From positions 7,993,024 through 8,057,023 of the forward strand of contig JASSKH010000001.1 in the NCBI GenBank assembly GCA_031763025.1: a stretch of DNA of 64,000 bases, read 5' to 3'. Position numbers and translations under genes: made by a program. The notes below the pieces were generated by a model. It was not told where the DNA came from and searched no databases. It saw only the letters and a list, made by a program, of their open reading frames with translations. The stretch comes from Macrocystis pyrifera (taxonomy: Eukaryota; Sar; Phaeophyceae; Laminariales; Laminariaceae). Shown here piece after piece: positions 36,601-48,616 of the stretch; the first letter of the stretch is position 1; each line of letters opens with the position of its first letter.

Positions 36601-39600
36601 ATGCCCAAGACGCCACGTCGGTGAACTCTAGCTGTGACTTGATCGCAAACGAGTCGCCCCAAGGAGCGGCAATCCACCTGACAAGCGTGAAGAGCGCAAC
36701 GTTCGTAAACCACGACGTCCACAATAACCTCGCCTTGGGTGGCAGCGTCATGTATGTGTCCGCGAGCCCCGTCGTTGCGAGAGGCGTCGTGTTCAAGTCG
36801 AGTGTCGGCCTCTATGGATATTCCACTGAACGCGCGGTACAGACGGACGACAACACTACGCTTCACGCCGAGAGATGCGTGTTTGATGGTTGGCTAGGTG
36901 ACACCATTATATTCAACACAAACGCGGCGGTCGGCTCTCTTGTCCTCGACAGTTGTGATTTTAGCAGGAGCTCCGCAACCATGCCGGTGTTATCACCTAA
37001 CTCGAACGCCGAGATCCGTAACGCCGTCATAAGTAGCCACACGTTCGGCAGCGGCACCGAGAGCACTCTGAATGGTTCGTTAGCGCTTGTGGACCGAGCT
37101 TTGGACTGCAGTTCCAACCCGTGCGGGGCCGGGGAATGCGATAACACCACACTTGGAGTACTGTGCGAGTGCCTTGAAAACGGCGATTGTCTACATGACG
37201 GCGGAGAGCTATTTTTGCATATCAAAAGATCTCCGGCTGCAGAGACCTTTGATCCAAACCCGGTGACGTTCGAACTGGTGATCGCATCCGGAAACGGGAC
37301 GACGTATACCATATGGGACCTGGACTTCGAGGCCGAAGGGCTTTACTTGGACGTAATACCGTCCCGAGGTGTTCTTCCTCCTGGCCATAACATCACCGTC
37401 GCAGTCACCGGAACTCCTGCCACGCAGGACGTGGGAGGGAAGCTCTCGATCAGGTTCACCTTGACATCAGTAGGCAGTTCTAGTCCGGCCTCAACCACTA
37501 ACACCAGCCTGGAGATGTCCGCGACCTTTTACCTTTGCCCAGCGAACGAATACGCCAGTCCACAGAACGACGACACCATGTTGATCTCGTGCAAAACGTG
37601 TGATACCATCAAGGGCGATGAAGGTGTGGATTGCACGAATCCTGGGCCGACGTTGGCCTCGCTCCCGATCCGGCCGGGTTACTGGCGGTCGAGCCAGGCC
37701 TCGTCGGTCGTGTTGGAATGCTTGCACCTGGAAGCGTGCAAAGGCGCGACGAAAATATCGCGTTCCGACGACTACTGCGAAGATGGTTATACGGGCCCAT
37801 GTGAGTCCATGTTCAGCTGAGCTGTACGTATCGACTGCCCCGCATTGTCTTTCACGAAGACGTCTGCTCACTGTGTTCCGCTCGTCTATTGTGTCCAGCA
37901 ACGACCTTCGTATTGCAAGCTAGTGCTGCTTCTGATGGTGATTGTGGCCTTTCATCTCATCTGCTACTAAGATACCACGATAGTGTTCGACGCAAAATGC
38001 GCTTCGTTTGGAACTTCTTATCTTGCAACTGAAACGCTGAATGTCTCCGCGTATTGGTGTAAACATTTGTTCGATTTCGTCTGGAGGAAGCGTTTGTGCT
38101 ATGTATTTCACATTTATCCTGGTCATCTCTCAGTATCCACTCTTATCTCTCTCGGTATTGCTATTCTGTCAGACTGTGCCGTTTGCACGGAAGGGTACTG
38201 GAGTGGAGTCAGCAACACTTGCCACGAATGCGACGACACGACGGTCCACGTGCACATTGCGGTGTGCGCACTTTTCGCAGTGGTAGGTATTGTACTGCTG
38301 CTCCCCGCAGTAGTGTACCTCATCGGAGGGCTGGGAGCCATGGACATTTTCCGTCTGGCTGCTGTTCGACAGCGGTCAGTGCAGAGCACGACGTCCATCG
38401 TTCCGGAACAAATCCATTTAGAACCATGTCCAAAAATGAACCCTTTCAACACAACAGTTCCTCTTGTCCATCCTTTGGCGTCCAAGGATAAGTGCTGCGG
38501 TGGTAACCGTGGTTCGGAAGGCATTACAGCGTTCTCCAACAACTGCTCGGAACCGGAAAGTTTTAATCGGGCGCATGCTGGGCGTTTCGGCCATGTTGTT
38601 GGGGTTGCCGTCAAGGTGCCGGCCGTCACCAGCGGAAAAGCTCCTACGCACGCCGTGGTGTCTGCCTCTCGAACTGTGAGGCCTTCGGCCGTTACTACGA
38701 CGACTGTAGGCGAACCACATGAAAACAGGGAATTAGAAACTGAAGCCGACAATGGTGGGATGCCAACGTGTTGTGCGTTTAGTGACAAAGTAAAGCGCTC
38801 GGTGTCGAGATTGCCACTCGACAAGTTAAAGATTTTGGTGGTGGTATGGCAGATTCTAGCTGGATTCTCGAGCATCACGGGGGTGGAATTCCCCGCTTCC
38901 TACTCGCGGTTCCTGTCGTGGATCAGTGTCGTCAACCTCGACATAGGGGACCTTTTATCGGCCTCGTGTGTTCTGCCATCTCTAACCTTCTACGCGAGGC
39001 TGCTGGCTTCGACGCTGGCGCCATTGCTGTTGACGGCTGTGTTGGTATTGACGTACCACATGGCGAAGCGTAGGGCTGGCCTTGGGCGCGCCGGGGTAAT
39101 TGCAAGAAGGGATGCGTGGTCGAGGCACGTGACGGCGGGATTACTTCTAACATTTGTGGTGAGCTTGACGTATTCGGTTCTACTGCAGATGTCGGAAGCG
39201 CCGGGCGGGATGTTGAGAAGCAGGTTAAGCACGGGGATGATGTAGCTTATGCGTGCCACTCGTATCGGCATGCCGGTGCTGAAGTTGACGGTAAGACGTC
39301 GACCACGCCCACGTACTGGAAACGCGTGGAGCCGTCTTCCGTCGACCGTCTCTTTTACGTCGCAATATGTACATTTTGTTTTATTATGAACTACAAATTA
39401 AGCTGTTGATGCCGTATACATTACACGACCTCAGGCGACAGCGGCCAAGTCATCGCTCAGGCTGGACTCGGTATCAATCACGATAGAATGTGTATTGTTG
39501 CCGTGCAGATAGTGTTGAATGCTGACACGTTCCAAAGCCCCACTTGTCTCATTTCAGTAGGTCGTGGCCACCCGCTGTGTACCTCGATACTTCAGCCTGG

Positions 39601-41354
39601 GATTCCAAATGTTTTCTTGTATCGCCGGTTGCAGGTGTTTACATCGGTGTCCACCGTGGTGTTCAACACCTTCGCCTGCGACGACGGTGTTGTCGATGGA
39701 GAGAGCTACCTCAGGGTCGACTACAGCATTTCGTGCAAATCCAACTTGCACATGTTCTTTCAAATCTACGCGGGGCTCATGATCCTGGTGAGCTGGCCAA
39801 CCCGTCTACTGAGAGTCTGTTGAAACTGGATGTATCGATAGAAGTTGGCACAGTGCAACACGCATGTCATGGGGGCAAAGTAGTGTAAGTAATGGTGCTT
39901 GCTTTCTATAACATACGTTTTTAGCCTGTCTTCACTGGTTCCCTTCGACCGCATGGTTCCGACGTTTTTGCCGGTGCCCAGGTGTATCCGATTGGAATTC
40001 CTGCGCTGTACGCCGCCATCCTCTGGACCAATAGAGCGTTGCTCAATCCACGCGTCCCAGCTGACCTGATGTAGTCAATGAATCAGCCACTGGAGCCGAC
40101 GCAGAAAGAAGGGCCGACATCCCCTCTTTAGTACTCAGCACCAAGCAAAACGACCGTACCGAAACCGGCTGGCCCTCTCTGAAGTCGCGGCAGTTGGACA
40201 ACTTAGTGAAAGCACGAACGAGTCATCCGGAGCTGGTCCCCTCCATGTTTCTTTGGAAGGATTTCGGTGAGAGTTAAATATGGAACCTGGCACTGCCCAA
40301 CGGTTATATGCAGTTCGGGCGCACGAACTAACGAACGAAACAGTGTATAGTACAGTAGGCTTTCACATTGTTTTGTGGTTGTTGGTGAGGCGCTGAGGCC
40401 ATTTTATTTGGACTAACCTGGGGTCCTATTGGTGATTGTTGATGCTGTTCCGGCCGGCGCAGGCGGATTTCACAGAGTGCAATGATATTGGACAGCGTGT
40501 CACGTAGCGCCAGTGGTCTGCTACCTTGTTGTGTACCCCTTGGCATTCATCGTTAGAAGCGCGTCACATCCTGTAACATCACCGACCTCCGTTAAACCGT
40601 ACGCAGCTCCCGCCATGTACTACTACGAGGTGATCGAGTGCGGCCGGAGGATGATTTTGACGGGGGTGCTTATTTTCGTCGCGCCTCGCACCGCCTCACA
40701 AGCAGCCGTGTCTAGCATATTTGCCTTCGGAAGTATAATGGGGTTCGAGCTTATGCGGCCCCATACGGATCCAACGAACTCGTGGCTCTACCGCCTGGTG
40801 AGTCGTGGTGCCATGCTGAAATCTTACGATATCCAATAGGGTTGTGTTTGGGGATGCGCTTGCGGAGGTATAAGTGTGCTCGTATCATGAAAGATCGTGC
40901 AACGCATCGCTACCGACACAGTCAATTTACACACATCCTTGCTAGGGTTCGTCTTGTATGCTACGGGCACGCCGCATGTCGGCAGCATGGAAAGCGTGTT
41001 CATTTTGGTTTGCCAAGAAACACGTAGAATTGCCACATCTGAGTTGCCAAGGGCACGGTCGACCAACATAACTAAACTTATACTCCCCCCCCCCCCCCCC
41101 CCCCCCCCCCCGCTTGCGTACAACACTTACGCCATGTTCCCAACCGTCTACAGGGCTGTGTGATAATCTTTTTGAGTAACTTTCTGGCGTTATTGATCAA
41201 AGTGGACGTTGGAGAAGATGGCGACCGTGCACTGTTTGGGGGAATTATGGTGACGGTCAATGTCTTGCTGGTCATCGCTGTTGTGGCAAGCTCCTGGTTC
41301 ACGGTGCAGCAGTCGGTGGACGACTCTCGCGAGGAATATGATCCTTCGCCATGA
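30640..41354 (+). CDS. Paralog B: beta-helix / Cys-rich / multi-TM surface protein, 3' end disrupted
   Basis: Nine exons with GT-AG borders: 30640-31686, 35220-35382, 35887-36196, 36500-37800, 38173-39158, 39635-39787, 39982-40266, 40607-40797, 41154-41354. Frames join correctly through exon 6. ATG at 30640 precedes a signal peptide (ASVLLLCVFLLLAISSS). Residues ~110-650 form a right-handed beta-helix with repeated GGAV/GGAI and FxxN motifs (GGAVFSR, FEGNVA, GGALHGG, FDNNTS), as in chlamydial Pmp repeats. An EGF-like unit (CSSNPCGAGECDN) follows, then a Cys-rich module joined across intron 4 (GYTGP+YCAVCTEGYW), then about eight TM segments with LPLDKLKILVVVWQIL and VYPIGIPALYAAILW. Exon 7 is one base short and stops at TAG 40072-40074 (1350 aa). 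A second one-base loss lies near 41340-41352. Likely at the cell surface; a receptor- or channel-like role is inference. Not seen: any enzyme active site. Confidence 0.8.
33321..33665. repeat. Exact tandem duplication of a 174-bp unit in intron 1 of B
   Basis: 33321-33494 is repeated from 33495 to about 33665 with no mismatch that I can find, so the copy is recent. Because 174 is divisible by three, frames stay open through it on both strands (58-residue repeat). Confidence 0.95.
41085..41111. repeat. Poly-C tract (27) in last intron of B
   Basis: Run of 27 C ending about 42 bases before the acceptor AG of the last exon (41154), inside what would be the polypyrimidine and branch region. Confidence 0.95.
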
Positions 41355-44195
41355 CGACGACCATGTTCATAGCCGAACAATACACCGCAAAAACACTCAG
41401 TGAAACAAACCTGGTGTGCTCGAAATCTGTCTCTGTCAGACCCGAAAAACCGCCAGTCGGCATAGGTGCAGCTTGATATGGCCCAGCCTCATCGCTCGAG
41501 GGCGATGGATGGAATACACGCACCATCGAGCATGTCTGAGTACAGTTAGCGGGCGGGGGGATAGTCACTGGCGCAGGGTGTCGTGATAGCATGTAAAATA
41601 TCGTGGCGTCCAGGCGCAGAGGAGTTTTTATATCAGATATTTGTCGCGAGTGTTGTTGGGCACCATGATTCGAAGCAAGGCCAATAAATCGAAGGTTGGC
41701 GCGAGGGAACAGCGTTAGCCGCTATCGTGAGCGGTGGGCTTAACCGGTACCTGGTAAGTCGTATGGCTTGCTGCTTGAATGACTGCGCAGTTTTCGGCTT
41801 GTCTCACGAGGATCCCTTGATTATCGTCTGCTGCGATACTCTAATCGTGTCAATATGTTCAAATTTCCTTGACCTGACACACAGTAGGATCTCTTTTTGA
41901 AAAGGAAAAATGAATTGTGTTTCATTGGTAGACCTCGAGCGAGAGTGTTCAAAAACGCGGAGTTGTATCGATTGTGAGGTACATAGCTTGCGTTCAGTAA
42001 TCGATTCGCGGTCTGGTGTTGCAAAATTGTTGAAAACTGGTCAAAACGTTTTTTTTGGCGACCAGCAACGCGGGGGACCTGGAGCTGTTTCCAACGCCAA
42101 ACATGAAAGCAGGGATGACTTCGCGATAGCCCTTATCGACCCGGGAAACGTAGGCTCCCCCTGGTCTGCACGAGGTAGTTAGTACAACTGGCGACGTGTG
42201 CAGGATGTACCAATTAATAGGTTGCCCCCAACCCATCTCAACGAAATTCCACAAATCGAAGCGTTTGGCTGAATGCGTGTGCTTCTTTGGCCCGAGGGGT
42301 GTGTCTCGAGCTGTGAGGCGATGGATGGATGGATAAACGAGTAAATGGGCATGGCAGGGGTCGTATCAAATGGTTGGCCAGGGTAGTTATGGCTTGTTCG
42401 ACAATTTTGCGTCTAGCCGTTGGTTGTCGACGGCCAGGGGTCGTAAGCCTGTGCCGTCACGACATTCCCCAGCATTGGTGTTTTTTTCTAACTGTTTTGT
42501 GTTTCCCCTCAAAAGCGTATTTTTAAAGGAAACAGTTTCGAGGGCGACTGTCGTATCATACAGTGTACTACATCGACATTATGTGTGTGGTTTCAATGTA
42601 CCATGTTCTTGGGGAACTCCTCTGATTCTGGCTTTATTTAGGTTTACATGTCAACATTCAGTAGTATATTGGCATAAGGGCATGTGCATGGTGGTTTCCA
42701 TGCGTTTTTTTTAGCATTTCACAGCGTGAACATAGACATATACTAGGTATAGATGTGTATTTCGTATCTGTTCGCGTGTTGGAACCCGAACTATAGAGTG
42801 TTGTATTCTGCACATTAAACGATTTATAGCGCTTGTCTGGATTTGTGAATTTCGGTGACAATGTGTTTTCGGGCACATGACATGGTGGTCGTAGTGGAAG
42901 CGTAGGTAAGTCGTGGAAGTAAGCACAATAACTTTATCAACCGAAGCCTGGGGGGTCAAGCCAGCACTGGTTCAGCGTCACAGACATAGTAACGAAGCCC
43001 ATATGGCGGCGGCAAGCCCAGCCTCTGGGTTTGAATCAATCGACCCAGGCCGTGACTCTCCGCTCCTTCCCTGGCTAGGTTCATCAGAAGACCACACCAG
43101 AGGGGTGAATGTTTGGAAACCTGTGGAACGTTACAGCCGGAATTCCGTAAATTACTCTGTGGCCCTTCTAGAACCAATGCTGCTTCCTTAGCTGTCTACT
43201 AGAATATGTATGTGTACATATATATATCGTGTGCCTCGGAGATGCAAAAATAGTAAAATATGTTTAATTACTGTGTACAGGTAGTTTGAAGCAATGCTTT
43301 TTTTGGCGTTGTATCGTATAGGCTCGTGAATGTGCTGAGTTGGAGCGGAGTCCGAAAATAATAACACAGTGTAGAGATTAACAACAAAGCAAAACCATTG
43401 TGTCGTCACAAAAATGAAAATTAAAAATCGCGTATGCCTAGTTCGAAACGGCGGCCGAGCGACCTTTGCTCTGATATAAATTTCCATGTGGGTTGTGTAT
43501 TATCTCACACTACATCGTCCTTTCTACCGAGCTTCATAAGTACACCCAGTGTCCGTCCTGATTCTTTATCTTAGAGAGAAACAATATATGTGGTCACATA
43601 CTTCGACACAGAGGAATACCAATAACAATGTTACTCGCAAAACCATGGGTCAAGCGAGCGCAAAGCCAGCGTACCGGGTACGAGATACACCAACGCAAGC
43701 AAGACCAGAAATTAATAACGAAATGGCAGCCAAACGAAAATAAATTATGAAATGAAACATAATACAAATGACGGAAGGAGGTTAGAAAGACTGCTATTAA
43801 TAGACGGAAAGCACACGTACTCAGGAAGGACAAATAGCTGCTGCAGGGACGAAGAAACTCGAAGGAAAGGAAGATATCTGCATGTGGACGGCGGCGAGGG
43901 TAAAGGAAACAACAAAAAAGACAAGGCAAAATGCAAGAAAGCAACGAGAAGGGGAAAAAAAGAGAACATCGTACTCCAGGCGGTGATGGTAACATTGGTG
44001 CCCGTATCACATAGAAAGTCGACCCGGGAACTATTAATATCTCCCTTTATCGTTTCCTTCCTACTTTCGTCATTAGCGGTGTCAAGGGTCAGTACTGCCG
44101 CCGTCGCGCGCCCCCCCCATTGAACAATCCAACACGAAACCAACTAAAACCTGCTAGACTTCAAGAGCTTGTCGAACCGATGCCTAGCCACCATA
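41355..44195. other. 3' flank of B, no recognisable gene
   Basis: 41355-41600 is the frameshifted remnant of B's C-terminal tail (frame ACC ATG TTC ATA GCC GAA CAA aligns with copy A). The rest has short ORFs only. A TACCTGGTA lies at 41748-41756 and 43740-43980 is A-rich. Confidence 0.45.
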
Positions 44196-44467
44196 TATAA
44201 ATACAACTATAATTACGATTTTTGAGGTCGCTGTCACTTGCTAGCTCTTCGCAAACAGCCCTTCTTCTTTGCAGCCGAACAGCCAAACAACCTTTCTTCC
44301 TTCTTTGAAACAGCCGAACAGCCAAACAACCTTTCTTTCTTCTTTCTTCCTCGTTAAACAGCCAAACAACCTTTCTTCTTTCTTCTTCCGCAAACTGCCA
44401 ACCAATAGACAGCTCTTCGTACGGCGCCTAAAAGAGGCGTCTCGCCTTCGACGAACGGCATAGATAG

Positions 44468-44850
44468 GTGCAGCTGTCGGCGGCCAAGCTGCTGCTGTCG
44501 GTGGCGAACCTGCTGGTGCTGCAACCCCCGCCTCTCCCTTCTCCACGCCCCCTAAGCTCACCTCCCCCTCGTCGAGAGGCGCGTGGTCCTCGCCCCCTGG
44601 CAAGAGAGCGGCAACGACAAAGACCGACCTGGTGCCGGCTGTTGTTTGCGACTAGTGCACGGACCAGCACTTGGTCAAGAACTCCGCGCCTGGTGGCAAA
44701 AACGTGGCCTTCGCCACCCGCAAGGATCTCACGTGCGTGGTGGCGGGATCATCCTGACAGGGCAACCGATTGCGAGTTCTGTGTTCGCCCGATCAAGGAA
44801 GGAACTGTCTCGTACTCCCTCGAGACTGCTGACAGTGGTGAGTGTCTTGG
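44468..44850 (+). pseudogene. Cys-rich exon of the inverted-repeat gene, right-arm copy
   Basis: Same Pro-rich lead and Cys-rich block as the left-arm copy. Here the first Cys pair reads VVCD*CTDQH (in-frame TAG), and a later deletion destroys the CDDGG segment. The CTDQHLVKNSAPGGKN join is intact here but broken in the left arm, so the ancestor can be inferred by comparing the arms. Confidence 0.4.
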
Positions 44851-45099
44851 GTCTATTGTGCATGCTGTATGTTGCCAGTACGTTTTTTCGGGGTTTTCAA
44901 TTGCCTTTTTGCATACAAACCCACGTCAAAGCGTTTATTTTTTTTTCTTCTCATCCATGCTCGTTCTTTCCCCTTCGTGCGTTGGGTTGGCTCCTCTTAC
45001 ACACATAGTGCACGCGAACGCGCACATGCACAACTGTTTGCGGGACGTGAAGCACACGATTTCTGTGTGTACATGTTTTGGTGACCCCACGTACTCATT

Positions 45100-46152
45100 T
45101 TGCTCGTTTTCGGCTGCCGCTGCTGCTGCTGCTGCTGTCAGCGCCACGCCATGAGTGCTGCTGCTGCTGTGCACCTGCTTCTCCTGTGCACTCGCTGCTG
45201 CTGTAGTGCTGCTGCGTTGTTGCCGTGCTGTGCACCTGCTGCTCCTGTGCACTTGCTGCTGCTGTATGTAGTGCTGCTGCGTTGTTGCCGTGCATCATGC
45301 TGGAAGCGTACATATTTTCGGATCGTCAATTCCGTAGGTTTTGCGATGGCGGCATACCAGGGTACATGCTTTTTTTCTTCCCTATTTTCATATCGTTGCT
45401 CTGCTGCTGCTGCTGGCTGCTGCTGCTGCTGCTGCCAACGCTGCGGCGATTCGTTGCAGCTTCTGCTGCTGCTAATGTTGTAGCTGCTTCTGCTGCTGTT
45501 GCTGCTAATGCTGCCGCAATATCCACTGAATGTTCGTATGTACTCGGATTACTGTTTTCTTGGTCGTTTTTGTACCCAAATGGTTCCTTTTGATACGTGA
45601 AAATATATTTTTGTCGTTTTGCTCCTGCATTTTGCGTACGTACTGCAATTTCTCGTTTTTGGCTTCGTTATTTTCATATATATCGTTGCTATGCTGCTGT
45701 TGTGGTGCTGCTGTGTTGTTGCCGTACATCATGCTGCACTTGTGTTTGTACATATTTCGGTATCGTCAACGAAATTCCGTAGGTTTTGCGATTGCGGCAT
45801 ACCAGGGTACATGCTTTTTTTCTTCCTTATTTTCATGTCGTTGCTATGCTGCTGCCAACGCGGATTATTGATTTATTGGCCGTTTTTGTACCCAAATGGT
45901 TTTTTTGATACGTAAAAAAAATTTTTGGTCGTTTTGCTCCTGCATTTTGCGTACGTACTACTTTTTCTCGTATTTCGTATTGTTGCTATGCTGCTGCTGC
46001 GTTGTTGCCGTACAGCATGCGGAGGTGGGTCTATAGTGAGGTACCAAAAAAACTTTTCGGACGGCCTCGGGGTACATACTTTTTTTCTCCCTTATTTTCA
46101 TATCGTTGCTATGCTGCTACTGCCAACGCTGTGGCGATCCGTTGCCGCTTCT

Positions 46153-46193
<41 letters not shown>

Positions 46194-46479
46194 GCTTTTA
46201 GTGCTGCCGCAATATTCACTGAATGTTTGTATGTACTCCTGGTCGTTTTGTGGCGCTGCTGCGTTGTTGCCGTACATCATGCTGGACATGATTTGTGTGT
46301 CTATTACACTTAAACTTGTGCGTGTGTACATATTTCTGTATCGTCAATGATTTTTTTTGTGGTGCTGCTGCGTTGTTGCCGTACATCATGCTGCACGTGA
46401 TTTGTGTGTGTACTGTACTACACTTGTGTGTGTACATATTTCTGTATCGTCAAGGAAATTACGTACTTGCTGCTTCTGC

Positions 46480-46516
<37 letters not shown>

Positions 46517-46520
46517 GTCG
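45100..46520. repeat. CTG-rich composite satellite, right arm
   Basis: Same higher-order unit as 26040-27920 in inverted orientation, with about four units. Markers GGTACATGCTTTTTTTCTTCC (at about 45361 and 45806) and GTACATCATGCTG recur. Confidence 0.8.
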
Positions 46521-46664
46521 TATAGCAAGCGATTACGTACTGCTGTTGTGCCGCTGTAGAGTAGTACAAATGATGAACTCTGCCCCCCCCCCCCCTTCCC
46601 CCTCCCCCGCCATTCCCTGCACGCCACTCCCGCCCCGCGTACCCTATATGTTTACTTCGACCAG

Positions 46665-47145
46665 GTCCGTGGCAAGTGCTACAACTGCCGCCTGACGGAC
46701 TCCACCATCAAAGACGGAGACATCATACCCCCTTCCATTTCGCCTGCTCCAGGGCTTCGCGGAATTCCGAAGCAGTACGCCAAGCAGATTGTCGCCATCC
46801 AGGACGAACGAAAGGAAACAAATTGTTTCCCACATTTCCCAAAATCACGATTATTTCTTCCTACACATATCCAACGGGTTCAACAGCAAACAGATCCACA
46901 TTCTGGGCCTCCCGCCCCGTTACTACAGCATCCTGGAAGACTATTTACATATCATGTCTCATCCAAACTCCTATGCTGGCTACATCGAAATCGCGGCCGC
47001 CCAGCAACTATACAACATTTCCATAACCGTTGTCGTTGCCAGCGCTGCTGCTTTCTCTCCTGTCCCAAACCTTGCTTTAAACAACAGCCTGTATGTTGTA
47101 TATCATCCACATGCCAAGCACTACTCCACTCTCTCCCCACACTGA
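46665..47145 (+). CDS. OTU-like cysteine protease domain, 3' exon, right-arm copy
   Basis: An acceptor (ACCAG) precedes 46665. The first frame gives a Zn-like GKCYNCRLTDSTIKDGD and KQYAKQIVAIQDERKE. A frame change near 46790-46830 (one base lost, or a missed intron) leads to an open frame to the stop at 47143-47145. That frame has features of the C-terminal OTU fold: QIVSHISQNHDYF, RYYSILEDYLHIM, AGYIEIAAAQQLYNISITVV, and a final NNSLYVVYHP followed by HYSTL with the expected catalytic His. The OTU catalytic Asp-Gly-x-Cys segment was not found in either arm. OTU domains occur in several transposons, which fits the repeated setting. The family call is by pattern only. Confidence 0.5.
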
Positions 47146-47299
47146 TGAAATATGTTATTCTTAGTATTAAACGAATGTCATTCTTACTCTTGCGTCACCC
47201 GATCTTACCTTTCACATTACATTCATAAATAAACGCGATTATTACATCCTTCACCGTTTCTTACACAAATACATGTATTAATAGTTTGGTTGGCTTTGG

Positions 47300-47800
47300 G
47301 CTATGTCGCCAATGAATTGCAGTTATATGTACACGAAACGACGAAATACCCACTCCGAAGGAAAGCCTTGTATATATATTTATATTCGTTTCTGTATTCG
47401 TCAACAGCTGTATACGTATGGCGGCCCCCCTCCGACACCTTGTCGCCGCTCTTGGCGTCCTCAGCTGCGTGGCGCAGCCGGCTTCTCTGCTCCTTGTCCT
47501 GGTGCCACCTCACATGAAACAGTCCCCCGCTTCGACAACCTGCCAGTACCACTTTCCGCTCTTCTTAGCCGACATCGGCCAGAACACCGTCTCTACTCGG
47601 AACAGCCAAAGGGAGCTTTCCGTGGACCCTTCGGTGGCTTGGAAAACCCTGAGGTCGTTTGCCAGACATTGAGCCTAGTTATTGTCTGGTCGACCTGGTC
47701 CTGGGTTCTTCCCACCAGCCAATCGTCCCAAACATCACACGGCGGATGCTCGTAGTTTAACACAATGTACGCCCTGGTACACGCTTTTGTGGAGTGCTCA
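47300..47800 (-). pseudogene. LINE 3'-end fragment
   Basis: The minus strand resembles the C-terminal tail of the LINE at 51106-52860: VMFGTIGWWEEPRTRSTRQ at about 47680-47740, then FHVRWHQDKEQRSRLRHAAE near 47455-47515 and AEDAKSGDKV. There are stops and frame changes between pieces. The match covers only the region after the RT. Confidence 0.4.
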
Positions 47801-48501
47801 ACAGTGGGCATGGTCCATGTGAAAAATGTTTGCCATACTATCAGTGCACAATTCAACTTTTTCGTCCAAACACATTCGCGCAATTGGGGCAAGAACGGTG
47901 GCAAGAAGGAGCGTGACAGGCGCCTTGCAGTGGTCAGATTCCCAGCCGCATTACGCCACTGCTTTGCCGGTTCTTTTATTTTTCCAACCATCGTCTTGGG
48001 ATCGGGTCACTATTAAGCGATACGCTTCAGCTCAAACACCTTGTATAGCGGCTGGGGTGCATGGGTGTGAGGTAGGTGGGTTGCTGTCTGCGTCGGTTAG
48101 CGCGTGGACTGGTTGATCTCGCCGTCCCCGACACCACGCACGACCTACGCCACAGAGATACTACATTGTTATGCAGTGAGCAGAGTAGACAATGAAGTGA
48201 CATGGCATCGTACTGGATGCGACATACACAATATATGAAAGAGAAAACAAAACGGAACGTGAATGCATTTTAAGGAAAAATCAAAGATAAAAGATTAAAG
48301 TGTCGTGCCGCCACGTGGGAGATGTGGCAGACAATACTGAATACAGAACGATACCACTACACGTGAACAGAGTAAGACCAAGAACCAAGGACTATAACAG
48401 GCAGACTGGAGCACAAGAAATATAAAACAACTAAAGACCAAATGTACCTACAGGCAGCCGCATTAGTTTGTGGTACGAGTCAGTATAGATATAATCTACC
48501 T
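47801..48501. other. Intergenic, no recognisable gene
   Basis: May include further decayed LINE sequence. ORFs at 47765-48116 (+) are antisense to it and unrecognised. 48220-48430 is A-rich. Confidence 0.35.
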
Positions 48502-48616
48502 ACTATTACGGTGGACCATACTAAATACGACCTACGGTACACACAAAAACATATATATTTCCCTATTTTTGCCAACTATATCTGGTCCTATTTACTATGC
48601 CCCCCCGTATTAGTAG
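48502..48616. mobile_element. Short TIR element (MITE-like), copy 6
   Basis: TACTATTACGGTGGACCATA on the left and TTTACTATGCCCCCCCGTAT then TAGTA on the right form extended inverted ends. Same family and orientation as the 30.1-kb copy. Confidence 0.75.

Larger units (their letters stand above)
44196..47372 (+). repeat. Right arm of long inverted repeat (about 3.2 kb)
   Basis: Reverse complement of 25249-29207 with several indels. It is shorter because the CTG run, the satellite and the hairpin unit are contracted, and about 100 bp near 45050 (present in the left arm) is absent. The encoded gene reads outward from gene B, as in the left arm. Confidence 0.8.

Noticed and set aside
38123-38878. 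251-codon minus-strand ORF
   Set aside because: Antisense shadow of exon 5 of gene B.
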